A program made the position numbers and the translations under genes. The notes beneath the pieces are model-generated. The model searched no databases. It had not been told where the DNA came from and worked only from the letters and a program-made list of their open reading frames with translations. This document shows, piece by piece, positions 9,974 to 17,963 of a stretch of 64,000 nucleotides of DNA. How positions within the stretch are numbered: the first letter of the stretch is position 1; every line of letters begins with the position of its first letter. The DNA is from Hymenobacter jeollabukensis (GTDB lineage Bacteria; Bacteroidota; Bacteroidia; Cytophagales; Hymenobacteraceae), in assembly GCF_005771675.1 (NCBI RefSeq), contig NZ_VAJM01000002.1:310001-374000 (forward strand). The letters run 5' to 3'.

Positions 9974-10017
9974 CAACGCAAACGGCCGGCCCCGAAAGGA
10001 GCCGGCCGTTTGCGTTG
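9974..10017 (+). terminator. Strong 17-bp hairpin terminator
   Basis: CAACGCAAACGGCCGGC (9974-9990) and GCCGGCCGTTTGCGTTG (10001-10017) are perfect reverse complements around a 10-base loop, 48 bases after the OmpA-like gene. Confidence 0.7.
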
Positions 10018-10137
10018 CAGCGCGAATTTTCAGTTCGCGTATCGCAGAACAACGTGTCGGGCGAAAAATGGCGCAGTTGTTACTCCAGGCTACGCGAACT
10101 GAAAGTTAGCTTCGCTGATCTACGATTCGCGCTACAT
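10018..10137. repeat. Dispersed inverted repeat, family C, copy 1
   Basis: The left part holds AATTTTCAGTTCGCGTA (to 10041) and the right part holds TACGCGAACTGAAAGTTAGC (10091-10110), followed by ATTCGCGCTACAT. The same arms occur at 35137-35228, so this is one diverged copy of a dispersed element. It fills most of the gap before the Crp-type gene. Confidence 0.7.
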
Positions 10138-10163
10138 TTCAGCCCTCAGCCATTCAGAAGGCC

Positions 10164-10778
10164 ATGCCCACTCTCCAAGACATCGACCAGCCGGCAGCGC
10201 ATCCCGATATCCGGATGCTGGCCGAGCTGATGCGCAAGATTCCGCAGCTCACCGAGGCCGACATTGACGAGCTGCTGCCGCTGTGGAAGCGCCGGGGTAG
10301 CCTGCGCCGCGGTGAGTTTCTCAGCCAGGTCGGGCAGGTGGAAACGCACCTGTACTTCATGCTGAAGGGCACCATGCGCATCTACATGCCGCTGCCCGAG
10401 GAAGATGCTTACACCGGCTTTGCCTACCCCGGCACCATGGTAACTAGCGTGCCCTCTTTTCTTTCGGGTAAGCCGTCGGAGTTCTGCGTGCAGGCGCTAC
10501 AGCAGTGCGAGTTGCTGGCCATCAGCCGCACCGACTGGCTGGGGCTGGTGGAGCAGAACCCGAATTTCGGCCGGTTCTGGCGCCAGGAGATGGAGCGTGC
10601 GGTGCTGGGTTTGATCGAGCGGCAGATTGACCTGTTGCTGCCCGAGCCGCAGCAGCGCCTGGAGCGGGTGCTCAAGCGCAGCCCCCACCTGTTTCAGCTG
10701 ATTCCCAGGCGCCACATTGCCGCCTACCTACGCATGACGCCCGAGACGCTCAGCCGCCTGGGCGCCGTAAAATCTTGA
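10164..10778 (+). CDS. Crp/Fnr-family transcriptional regulator
   Basis: A 204-residue cytoplasmic DNA-binding protein. Residues about 35-130 form a cyclic-nucleotide-binding-like jelly roll (LRRGEFLSQVGQVETHLYFMLKGTMRIY). A dimerisation helix follows, then a short C-terminal helix-turn-helix (HIAAYLRMTPETLSRLGAV). It ends right after the recognition helix, as some Bacteroidota members do. Whether cAMP is bound is unclear. The DinB-like gene follows 73 bases later on the same strand, and such regulators in Bacteroidota often control neighbouring stress or detoxification genes. Confidence 0.88.
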   Translation: MPTLQDIDQPAAHPDIRMLAELMRKIPQLTEADIDELLPLWKRRGSLRRGEFLSQVGQVETHLYFMLKGTMRIYMPLPEEDAYTGFAYPGTMVTSVPSFLSGKPSEFCVQALQQCELLAISRTDWLGLVEQNPNFGRFWRQEMERAVLGLIERQIDLLLPEPQQRLERVLKRSPHLFQLIPRRHIAAYLRMTPETLSRLGAVKS

Positions 10779-10851
10779 TCTGAATCAAGGGCGCCAGGGC
10801 CGGCCGGCGCCGACCTTTGAGCTGTTCGTCAACTACTTCTGAAAACAGCTT

Positions 10852-11418
10852 ATGCAACCCGCCACCTTCCTCCAAACCCTGCACGCCAGCGTCCGTCAGC
10901 TGCTGGCCACCGTCGAAACCGAGCTAAGCCCGCTGCCCGACGCGGTGCTGAACTTCAAGCCCCGGCCCGACAGCTGGAGCGTGTTTGAATGCCTGGAGCA
11001 CCTGAACCGCTACAGCCGCTACTACCAACCGGCCCTGACCAAGGCCCTGGCCCGACCCGGCACCTCGGCCGACGAGGTGCGCTACAGCTGGCTGGGCCGC
11101 AAGTCCCTGGACATCGTGCGCCCCGACAACGGCCAGCAGCACAAGACCGTGAAACACATGAACCCGGCGGGCAGCCAGCTCACTCGCGCCGTGCTCACGG
11201 AGTTCCTCGGGCACCAAACCGAGCTGCTGCACCTGCTCACCGCCGCCCGCGCCACCGACCTGAACCGCCGCGCCGTGCCGGTCGAGTTTTTTCGCCTGCT
11301 CAAGCTGCGGGTGGGCGAAACGCTGGAGTTCGTGGTGCGCCACGAGGAACGGCACCTACAGCAGGCCCAGCGGGTGGCGCGGGTAGCGCAGGCCAGCGCG
11401 CCGGCACTGGCCGTATAA
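10852..11418 (+). CDS. DinB-like (DinB_2) metal-binding protein
   Basis: A 188-residue four-helix-bundle protein of the DinB/YfiT superfamily. The expected metal ligands are present: His50 in CLEHLNRYSRYY, and His163 and His167 in VVRHEERHLQQAQR. PRPDSWSVFECLEHL near residue 38 is the usual signature. Family members include thiol-dependent S-transferases and uncharacterised damage-inducible proteins; the substrate here is unknown. It probably forms an operon with the Crp-type gene upstream. Confidence 0.85.
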   Translation: MQPATFLQTLHASVRQLLATVETELSPLPDAVLNFKPRPDSWSVFECLEHLNRYSRYYQPALTKALARPGTSADEVRYSWLGRKSLDIVRPDNGQQHKTVKHMNPAGSQLTRAVLTEFLGHQTELLHLLTAARATDLNRRAVPVEFFRLLKLRVGETLEFVVRHEERHLQQAQRVARVAQASAPALAV

Positions 11419-11466
11419 GTGGCGCGCCGCGGCTGACTTTCGGGCCCCGGTTACGTATCAGCCGCC

Positions 11467-11712
11467 ATGATGAAGCAACGCGAAGTAACCGATAAGCACA
11501 ACACCACCTGGACCTGCGCCCAGGCCTACGCCGCCATCGAAAGCGCCGCCACCGAAGAAGCCGTAGCCAAAAGCGAAACCGACGAAGGCAACGTGCCCGT
11601 CGTGTGCACGCCCAGCGGCGGCGCCCAGACGGTGCGCCTGGAGCTACCCAAAGACTGGTTCGACAACCTGCCGGACGAAGAGTTGGCCCAAGCCATTCAA
11701 GCGGCTCAGTAA
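11467..11712 (+). CDS. Small acidic hypothetical protein
   Basis: Eighty-one residues, starting MMKQREVTDKHNTTWTCAQA (the second ATG at 11470 is equally possible). It is soluble and acidic, without a signal peptide. The motif VRLELPKDWFDNLPDEELAQAI near the C-terminus resembles a short amphipathic helix. A strong terminator follows immediately, which supports a real gene. Its function is not recognised. Confidence 0.65.
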   Translation: MMKQREVTDKHNTTWTCAQAYAAIESAATEEAVAKSETDEGNVPVVCTPSGGAQTVRLELPKDWFDNLPDEELAQAIQAAQ

Positions 11713-11730
11713 CTGGGTTGATAACAAGAC

Positions 11731-11765
11731 AAACGCCCCGCTACCAGCACGGTAGCGGGGCGTTT
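11731..11765. terminator. 15-bp perfect hairpin terminator
   Basis: AAACGCCCCGCTACC (11731-11745) pairs with GGTAGCGGGGCGTTT (11751-11765) around AGCAC. It has A/T tails on both sides, so it can serve the small gene on the plus strand and proS on the minus strand. Confidence 0.8.
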
Positions 11766-11778
11766 GCAGTAGATGGAC

Positions 11779-11832
11779 AATCGTCCCCAAAATTCGGGGA
11801 ATCCGAAAAATCCGGCGTAATCCGTAGTCTTA
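11779..11832. repeat. Dispersed 54-bp repeat, family D, copy 2
   Basis: On the minus strand this starts at the proS TAA and reads through CGGATTTTTCGGATTCC to GGGGACGATTG. It matches 3501-3554 closely, including its placement right at a stop codon. Confidence 0.75.
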
Positions 11833-13305
11833 GTAGGCCCGGGCGAAGTACACGCGGCGCTTCGAGGGCTTACCCGTCAGGATGCAGACGCCGTCCTCGT
11901 CGGGCTCGTTCAGGGCCATGCAGCGGATGGTGGCCTTGGTTTCCTCCTTGATGCGCTCCTCCGTTTCGCCGGTGCCGTCCCAGTGGGCCACCACGAAGCC
12001 GCCCTTCTCGTCGAGCACCTGCTTGAACTCCTCGAACGAATCGACGCGCGTGGTGTGCGACTCGCGGAAGTTCAGGGCCTTGCGGTAGATGTTCTTCTGG
12101 ATGTCCTGCAGCAGCTCGTCGATGCTCTGCACGATGTCGGCCAGCGGCAGGTTCAGCTTCTCCTTGGTGTCGCGGCGGGCCACTTCGATGGTGCCGTTGT
12201 CCAGGTCGCGGGCGCCGATGGCGAGGCGCACGGGCACGCCCTTCAGCTCCCACTCGGCGAATTTAAAGCCGGGGCGCTCGGTGTCGCGGTCATCGATTTT
12301 CACCGAAATGCCGCGCGCAATCAGGCCCATCTGAATGGGACGGATGCGCTCCAGCAGCTCGTCGAGCTGGCCAGTCTTGTAAATCGGCACGATGACCACC
12401 TGAATCGGGGCCAGCTTGGGCGGCAGCACCAGGCCTTCGTCGTCGGAGTGGGCCATGACGAGGGCGCCCATCAGGCGGGTGCTCACGCCCCAGGAGGTGC
12501 CCCACACGTGCTCCAGCTGCCCGGCTTTGTTGGCGAACTGCACGTCGAAGGCCTTGGCGAAGTTCTGCCCCAGGAAGTGCGAGGTGCCGGCCTGCAGCGC
12601 CTTGCCGTCCTGCATCATGCCTTCGATGCAGTACGTCTCCACGGCGCCGGCAAACCGCTCGTTCTCGGTCTTGACGCCCTTCACCACCGGCAGCGCGAGG
12701 TGCTCCTCGGCAAACTCGGCGTACACGTCCAGCATCTGGCGGGTTTCGGCCAGGGCTTCGGTTTCGGTGGCGTGGGCGGTGTGGCCTTCCTGCCAGAGGA
12801 ACTCGGCGGTGCGCAAAAACAGGCGGGTGCGCATTTCCCAGCGCACCACGTTGGCCCACTGGTTGATGAGCAGCGGCAGGTCGCGGTAGCTCTGAATCCA
12901 GCCTTTATAGGTGCTCCAGATGATGGCCTCCGAGGTGGGGCGCACTACCAGCTCTTCTTCCAGCTTGGCGTTGGGGTCCACGCGCAGCTTGCCCGGCTTG
13001 TCGGGGTCGGTTTGCAGGCGGTAGTGCGTCACCACGGCGCATTCCTTGGCGAAGCCTTCGGCGTTTTTCTCTTCGGCTTCAAACAGGCTTTTGGGCACGA
13101 AGAGCGGGAAGTAGGCATTCTGATGGCCGGTGCGCTTGAACATGTCGTCCAGCGTCCGCTGCATCTTTTCCCAGATGGCGTAGCCGTAGGGCTTGATGAC
13201 CATGCAGCCGCGCACGGCCGAATTTTCGGCCAGGCCGGCGCGCTTAACTAACTCGTTGTACCACAGGGAATAATCCTCGCTGCGCTTCGGCAACTGTTTG
13301 CTCAT
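11830..13305 (-). CDS. proS: Prolyl-tRNA synthetase (ProS, eukaryote/archaeal-like type)
   Basis: Charges tRNA-Pro with proline in the cytoplasm. The protein is 491 residues from the ATG at 13305 ([20 protein letters not shown]). The open frame continues further upstream but that part has no family similarity. Class II motifs are visible: [16 protein letters not shown], the motif-2 loop [26 protein letters not shown], and the motif-3 region with [20 protein letters not shown]. It lacks the editing insertion of the long bacterial type and has the C-terminal extension of type-3 enzymes ending in a Tyr (YFARAY). It is followed by repeat family D and a terminator. Confidence 0.97.
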   Translation of the reverse strand: MSKQLPKRSEDYSLWYNELVKRAGLAENSAVRGCMVIKPYGYAIWEKMQRTLDDMFKRTGHQNAYFPLFVPKSLFEAEEKNAEGFAKECAVVTHYRLQTDPDKPGKLRVDPNAKLEEELVVRPTSEAIIWSTYKGWIQSYRDLPLLINQWANVVRWEMRTRLFLRTAEFLWQEGHTAHATETEALAETRQMLDVYAEFAEEHLALPVVKGVKTENERFAGAVETYCIEGMMQDGKALQAGTSHFLGQNFAKAFDVQFANKAGQLEHVWGTSWGVSTRLMGALVMAHSDDEGLVLPPKLAPIQVVIVPIYKTGQLDELLERIRPIQMGLIARGISVKIDDRDTERPGFKFAEWELKGVPVRLAIGARDLDNGTIEVARRDTKEKLNLPLADIVQSIDELLQDIQKNIYRKALNFRESHTTRVDSFEEFKQVLDEKGGFVVAHWDGTGETEERIKEETKATIRCMALNEPDEDGVCILTGKPSKRRVYFARAY

Positions 13306-13504
13306 GGGAGGGTCTCTTGGAAAAAGGAAAAAGTTCCCGAGCTTGGTACAGGATTTGCGTAGCCTTGCCCGGGCACTGATCGGGCCCCAAAGTACGTTAT
13401 TAAACCGGAGCATTCCGCCCGCAGCCAACCAAGTGAGGCTGAACAAGCTCTGGCCAATACTCGTTCTTATCAGCAGCGGCCGTACCTTCTTCGCGCACCC
13501 AGCC

Positions 13505-14812
13505 ATGAAACATATTCCCACCCACCTGTTGCCCGCCCTGGCCCTGCTCGCGCTGGGCGGCTGCGCCACCACCGGCGGCCTCACCACCACCGAGCCCGAC
13601 GGCGTTTATTATTCCTCTAAGGACCGCACTACCCAGGTGGCGCCGGTATCATCGGCCGCCCAGTCAGCTGATTACGCCGCCACCGACGACCCCAACGCCG
13701 TAGCCAACCCCGACTACCAGGACGGCGGCAAGTCGCGCGGCACGGCGTCGGATGAATATTACGATGATGATTTCGACTATAGCTACTACGCCCGCAACCG
13801 CCGCTACAACGGCCTGGGCATGGGCTACAGCCTGAGCTACGTCGACCCCTACTGGTACCGCCCCACCTTCATTTACAACGACCCCTTCTTCTACAGCCCT
13901 TATGGCTACGGCTACAGCTACTCGCCCTGGTACGACCCCTTCTGGGGGCCGGGCTACGGCGGCGTGAGTGTTAGCATCAACGTTGGCTGGGGGCTGGGCG
14001 GCTGGGGGCCCTGGGGACCATATGGTGGCTACTACGGCCGTCCCTGGGGCTACGGCGGCTACGGCTGGGGTGGCTACAACCGGGGCTACTGGGACGGCTA
14101 CTACTCCGGCGCTTACGGCGGCGGGTATTATGGCAATTACGGGTACTGGGATGGGTACCGCGGCGGGAGCCGCGCGGTGAACTACCGCGTGGGGCACCGC
14201 AACGGCCGCGCGGTGGAAGTGGTAGGGGCCAGCTCCAACGGCGGCGGCCGCTCCCGGGTAACCGAGGCCACCGGCGGCCGCATGGCGCCCGGCAATGGCG
14301 CTGTGGCCAGCCCGGGTCGTTACCGCGGCCGAGTGGAAGAAAGCGCGGCCCAGCCTTCGGGCGGACAGGTAATGCCCGAACAAGCGGCTGCTCAGCCCGG
14401 TCGTGGCCGCCTATACCGCATTCAGGAGGCCAATGGCAATGCCGCTTCGGAAGCAAACCAGCTTGATGGGGTGAAGCCGCAGCGAACCGGTGAGCAGCCG
14501 GAACAGCCGACGCGCTACCCGCGTGGCCGCAGCCGCTTCGGCGAAGTCAGCCAGCCGAGCCCGGCGGCGCCCCAATCGGGTGACGCTGGGCAGGTGTACC
14601 AGCCGCAGCGGCGTCGGGAGAAGGTCGATTACGGCAGCCAGCCCCAGCAGCAGGCCGAGCCGATCCGCCGGGAGCGGAGCTATGAATCGGCCCCGACGCG
14701 CTCCTACGAGCAGCCCACGCGCTCCAGCAGCGGTGGCGGCTTCGGCGGCGGCGGCAGTAATAGCGGCGGCAGCAGCAGTGGCGGTGGTAGCGGCCGGGGA
14801 CGGGTGCGCTAA
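13505..14812 (+). CDS. Tyr/Gly-rich lipoprotein, unknown function
   Basis: A 435-residue lipoprotein with the signal [20 protein letters not shown] (Cys20). An acidic segment ([19 protein letters not shown]) leads into a low-complexity middle dominated by Tyr, Gly, Trp and Pro (about residues 100-225). The C-terminal half is rich in Arg, Gln, Pro and Ser and ends in Gly/Ser runs ([16 protein letters not shown]) and GRGRVR. No enzymatic motif is visible; it looks like a structural or adhesive envelope protein. The ATG at 13505 was chosen for the lipobox; the longer open frame upstream is the divergent proS leader. Confidence 0.75.
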   Translation: MKHIPTHLLPALALLALGGCATTGGLTTTEPDGVYYSSKDRTTQVAPVSSAAQSADYAATDDPNAVANPDYQDGGKSRGTASDEYYDDDFDYSYYARNRRYNGLGMGYSLSYVDPYWYRPTFIYNDPFFYSPYGYGYSYSPWYDPFWGPGYGGVSVSINVGWGLGGWGPWGPYGGYYGRPWGYGGYGWGGYNRGYWDGYYSGAYGGGYYGNYGYWDGYRGGSRAVNYRVGHRNGRAVEVVGASSNGGGRSRVTEATGGRMAPGNGAVASPGRYRGRVEESAAQPSGGQVMPEQAAAQPGRGRLYRIQEANGNAASEANQLDGVKPQRTGEQPEQPTRYPRGRSRFGEVSQPSPAAPQSGDAGQVYQPQRRREKVDYGSQPQQQAEPIRRERSYESAPTRSYEQPTRSSSGGGFGGGGSNSGGSSSGGGSGRGRVR

Positions 14813-14867
14813 GCGGCTGATTTCATGATTTTTGACGGTGATTCGCCGTTTCCCCTTCTCTCTGGCT

Positions 14868-16436
14868 ATGAAACGATATGCGTTGGGGCTGGCCCTGCTG
14901 GGCTTGGCCGGTCCCCTTTTTGCCCAAAACGAAGACGACGCGCTGCGCTATTCGCGGCTGCAGTTTGGCGGCACGGCCCGTACGCTCGGCATCGGCGGGG
15001 CCAGCACCTCCTTGGGCGCCGACCTCGGCACGCTCAGCAGCAACCCCGCCGGGCTGGGCCTGTTCCAACGCTCGGAAGTGAGCTTCTCGCCGGGCTTCGG
15101 GCTGGGTAACGCCGACGCCCGCGTGACCAACGTGGACGGCTCCACCTCGCTGAAGGACTCGCGCAACAGCCTGCACATCGGCAGTCTGGCCGCCGCCTTC
15201 ACCTCGCGCCGCCCCGACAGCGACAACGACGACTGGCGCAGCGGTACCCTGGCCTTCGGCTTCACCCGCATCAGCGACTTCAACAACAGCTTTTCGCACC
15301 GCAGTACCCTGCCCGATGCCCGTTCGTTGTTTCAGCGCCTGCGCGAGCCGCGGCTGGAGCCGGGACAATCAGTAGCGGGACTGCGCAAGCAGCTGGACGA
15401 TGAATTTGTGACGGGTAACTACTCGGGCCTCGATGGCCTGGCCTACGGCACCTACCTCACCAACTACGACGAGGTGCCGGCCGGCAGCGGCAATGAAGTG
15501 GTATCGACGCCCACGCCGCTGCAGCGCACCCGCGTCACGCAGGAAGAAACGGTGCTGACCACCGGCTCGCAGACGCAGTTCGACATCGGTTACGGGGCCA
15601 GCTACCGCGACCAGCTGTACATCGGGGGGGCTATTGGCATCGTGGGCACGCACTTCAACTCCACCAGCGAGCTGCGCGAAACCAACGACGCCAGCAACAC
15701 CTCCAGCTCGTTCGGCAGCCTGACCTTGCGCGACGAGCTGCGCAGCCGCGGCACCGGCTTCAATGCCCGGCTGGGCCTGATTTACCGGCCCCTGGATTGG
15801 CTGCGGGTGGGTCTGTCGGCCCAGACGCCCACGGCCTACCAGTTCGATGATACCTACAACTCGTCGCTGAGCGCGCAGTTCCGGCAGCCCATCAGCGTCG
15901 ACGGAAAGTCTATTTCCTCGGCCAAGGCCAACACCCAGGAGTTGAAGCTCGCCTACCGCATGACCTCGCCCTGGCGCCTGAACGGCGGCGCCTCGGTCAT
16001 CCTGGGCAAGTACGGCTTCGTGTCGGCCGATGCGGAGCTGGTGGACTACAGCCAGGCCCGCTTCCGCAGCGCTCCGGACCTACAGAACGGGGACAACTAC
16101 TCGTTTAGCGCGGAAAACGCCCGCATCAGTCAGCTCTACGGCTCGGCCCTGAACCTGCGCGTGGGCGCCGAAGCCCGGCTGGCCGCGTTTCGGGTGCGCG
16201 GTGGCTACGCCCACTACGGGGACCCGTTCCAGGACAGCCGCTTCGACCGTAGCCAGGAATTTTACACCGGCGGCCTCGGGCTCCGGCAGGGCAACATCTC
16301 GGCCGATCTGGCGGGCGTGTACACCACTTACAACCGCATCTACTCGCCCTACACGCTGGTCGACGGCAGCCAGCCGGAAGTGCAGATGAACGCCAGCCGC
16401 TTCACCACCACGTTCACGCTGGGCTACCAGTTTTAG
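14868..16436 (+). CDS. OmpP1/FadL-type outer-membrane protein
   Basis: A 522-residue beta-barrel. The signal peptide is MKRYALGLALLGLAGPLFAQ from the ATG at 14868. The mature N-terminus, LQFGGTARTLGIGGASTSLGAD...SSNPAGLGLF, is the FadL/OmpP1 signature seen throughout Bacteroidota. It ends in an aromatic outer-membrane insertion terminus (TTFTLGYQF). FadL proteins import hydrophobic compounds; Bacteroidota versions are often annotated as hemin receptors or PorV-like without proof. It follows the Tyr-rich lipoprotein by 55 bases. Confidence 0.82.
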   Translation: MKRYALGLALLGLAGPLFAQNEDDALRYSRLQFGGTARTLGIGGASTSLGADLGTLSSNPAGLGLFQRSEVSFSPGFGLGNADARVTNVDGSTSLKDSRNSLHIGSLAAAFTSRRPDSDNDDWRSGTLAFGFTRISDFNNSFSHRSTLPDARSLFQRLREPRLEPGQSVAGLRKQLDDEFVTGNYSGLDGLAYGTYLTNYDEVPAGSGNEVVSTPTPLQRTRVTQEETVLTTGSQTQFDIGYGASYRDQLYIGGAIGIVGTHFNSTSELRETNDASNTSSSFGSLTLRDELRSRGTGFNARLGLIYRPLDWLRVGLSAQTPTAYQFDDTYNSSLSAQFRQPISVDGKSISSAKANTQELKLAYRMTSPWRLNGGASVILGKYGFVSADAELVDYSQARFRSAPDLQNGDNYSFSAENARISQLYGSALNLRVGAEARLAAFRVRGGYAHYGDPFQDSRFDRSQEFYTGGLGLRQGNISADLAGVYTTYNRIYSPYTLVDGSQPEVQMNASRFTTTFTLGYQF

Positions 16437-16453
16437 GCCCTATCTACTGGATT

Positions 16454-16498
16454 CAAACGCCACGGGCGGCTCCGATTTGGGGCCGCCCGTGGCGTTTG
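16454..16498. terminator. 17-bp perfect hairpin between convergent genes
   Basis: CAAACGCCACGGGCGGC (16454-16470) pairs perfectly with GCCGCCCGTGGCGTTTG (16482-16498). It lies between the FadL-type gene and the convergent lipoprotein gene. Confidence 0.75.
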
Positions 16499-16518
16499 GA
16501 GCGGCTGGACCGGCTGGA

Positions 16519-17448
16519 TCAGCGCAGGATCTTGACCGTCATCACCAAATCGACGGGGGCGGCAGTGCCCACGCCCGTGATGAAAAGTACGCCTTCGTTG
16601 CCCTCGGCCGTGCGAAAGACGACGGCTTTGTTCAGCCCGACAGGCACTTGGCCCCCAACGGTGAGAGTGACACCCGCGACGGCATTGGCAATGCCCGCAG
16701 AGGTGGTAATGGCGTCGAACTCGCCTAGGGTGAGGGGGCTGGCGGCCAGTTCAGTGGCGCGGCGCTGCTGCCAGCGGTTGACGCGGAGCACCGGCGCGGT
16801 GGCGGCGGCGGGGGAGGTAGGCGCCGCCAATACCGGTCCAGTGGGAGAGGACACGTAGAGAATATCGGCCCAGCCTTGGTAGCCGGCCTGATTGGTGGCA
16901 TAGGCGGGCAGGGCGAAGCCCCGCTCCGCGGCCAGAACGGCGCGGCTGCCACTGCGGCGGGGGGCCTGCAGGCGCACCGAGTACGTGTGGACAGGGTTGA
17001 TAGAGTCGGCGGGCTGCCCCGTGATGCGGTAGCCCCGGGTGGCCTTGTTGCCGTCGACGTCGGTGACGGTGTACTTCCAGTCCTGGCGGCCGGCGTTGGT
17101 GCTGGTGCTGAATCGGTTCGTAAACAGAAACTTGCTCGGCGGGGTGGGCTGAGTAAATACCGTGTCGAAATACACCAGCGGCTCGGGGTCCACAAACCGG
17201 GACTGGGCGGGGTTGCGGTAGAATCGTTCCTGGGCGGTGATGGTCAGCTGCTTCAGACCGGGGCCGCCTTCGCGGGCTTCGGCGAATATCCGTACCTGGA
17301 AGGTATCGGCCACCGTCAGGGTGCGGTCGGCCGTCAGCGAGGTGCCATCGGAAATAAAGTCGAGCAGCGGGGCGCTGGTATCCTGCCCGCAGCCGGCGGT
17401 GAGCAGGGCGAGGGGCAGCAGCGGCAGAAGAAGGCGAAGCAGGCGCAT
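16519..17448 (-). CDS. Lipoprotein, unknown function
   Basis: A 309-residue protein with a clear lipoprotein signal, MRLLRLLLPLLPLALLTAGC (Cys20), from the ATG at 17448. The mature part alternates strands and loops. It includes a passage resembling a cadherin- or PKD-like extracellular domain (DWKYTVTDVDGNKATRGYRI) and no catalytic motif. The ORF continues further upstream without coding character. It is divergent from the metalloprotease gene. Confidence 0.7.
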   Translation of the reverse strand: MRLLRLLLPLLPLALLTAGCGQDTSAPLLDFISDGTSLTADRTLTVADTFQVRIFAEAREGGPGLKQLTITAQERFYRNPAQSRFVDPEPLVYFDTVFTQPTPPSKFLFTNRFSTSTNAGRQDWKYTVTDVDGNKATRGYRITGQPADSINPVHTYSVRLQAPRRSGSRAVLAAERGFALPAYATNQAGYQGWADILYVSSPTGPVLAAPTSPAAATAPVLRVNRWQQRRATELAASPLTLGEFDAITTSAGIANAVAGVTLTVGGQVPVGLNKAVVFRTAEGNEGVLFITGVGTAAPVDLVMTVKILR

Positions 17449-17573
17449 AGGTAGGGGCAAAGGTCGGGAAAAGACGGGCCGATTGGCGGAGAACATTTTG
17501 GCTGTAATGACTGGTGCATAAGGTTCTTGTTGATATATTGGCCGCTGATAATCAATATAATCCATTCTGTTCA

Positions 17574-17960
17574 ATGAAAACACCGTTTACCAAACGTCGT
17601 GGAGGAGTATGTGTTGTGGGAATCTTGCTGTGGTTGCTCACCGGGCTACGGGCCCTGGGCCAGGAGCCTGCGGGCAATGGTAGCGCCGATCATTGGCGGC
17701 CAGCCTTTCAAAACTGTTTTCAATACACGGAGCCAGACGTGGAAGCGCGGGCGGCCGCGCCGGGCGGTCCGCCCGCATACTCGCCCTTCGGCTGGGACCT
17801 GACGCCGCGCGGCGACCTGCGCATTCTGGTCATCTTCGCCGGTATCTCTGATGATATTGCCGCCGGTGCAATGGATTACGCTCCGAATTCCGACACGCCC
17901 TGGCCGCAATATGAAGCAACGAACCAAACGCCCGGCACGGCTTTTCCCAGGAATTTTTAG
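17574..17960 (+). pseudogene. Secreted metalloprotease, N-terminal part ending at an in-frame TAG
   Basis: The ATG at 17574 opens a 128-codon frame with a signal peptide (MKTPFTKRRGGVCVVGILLW...). The propeptide-like region includes WDLTPRGDLRILVIFAGISD, a strand typical of the start of M6-type peptidases. It stops at TAG (17958-17960). The frame directly after the stop, in the same phase, continues with the rest of the same kind of protein. The two parts therefore look like one gene with a single nonsense codon. Sequencing error, a true pseudogene and readthrough are all possible. Confidence 0.65.
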
Positions 17961-17963
17961 GGC

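Noticed and set aside
10700-10800. Possible frameshift at the end of the Crp-type gene
   Set aside because: Another frame would read RRKILI after the recognition helix, but this needs a 2-base change, and short C-termini occur in this family.
17514-17573. Earlier start for the metalloprotease gene
   Set aside because: The extra 20 residues precede the basic n-region of the signal peptide. The ATG at 17574 gives a normal signal peptide.
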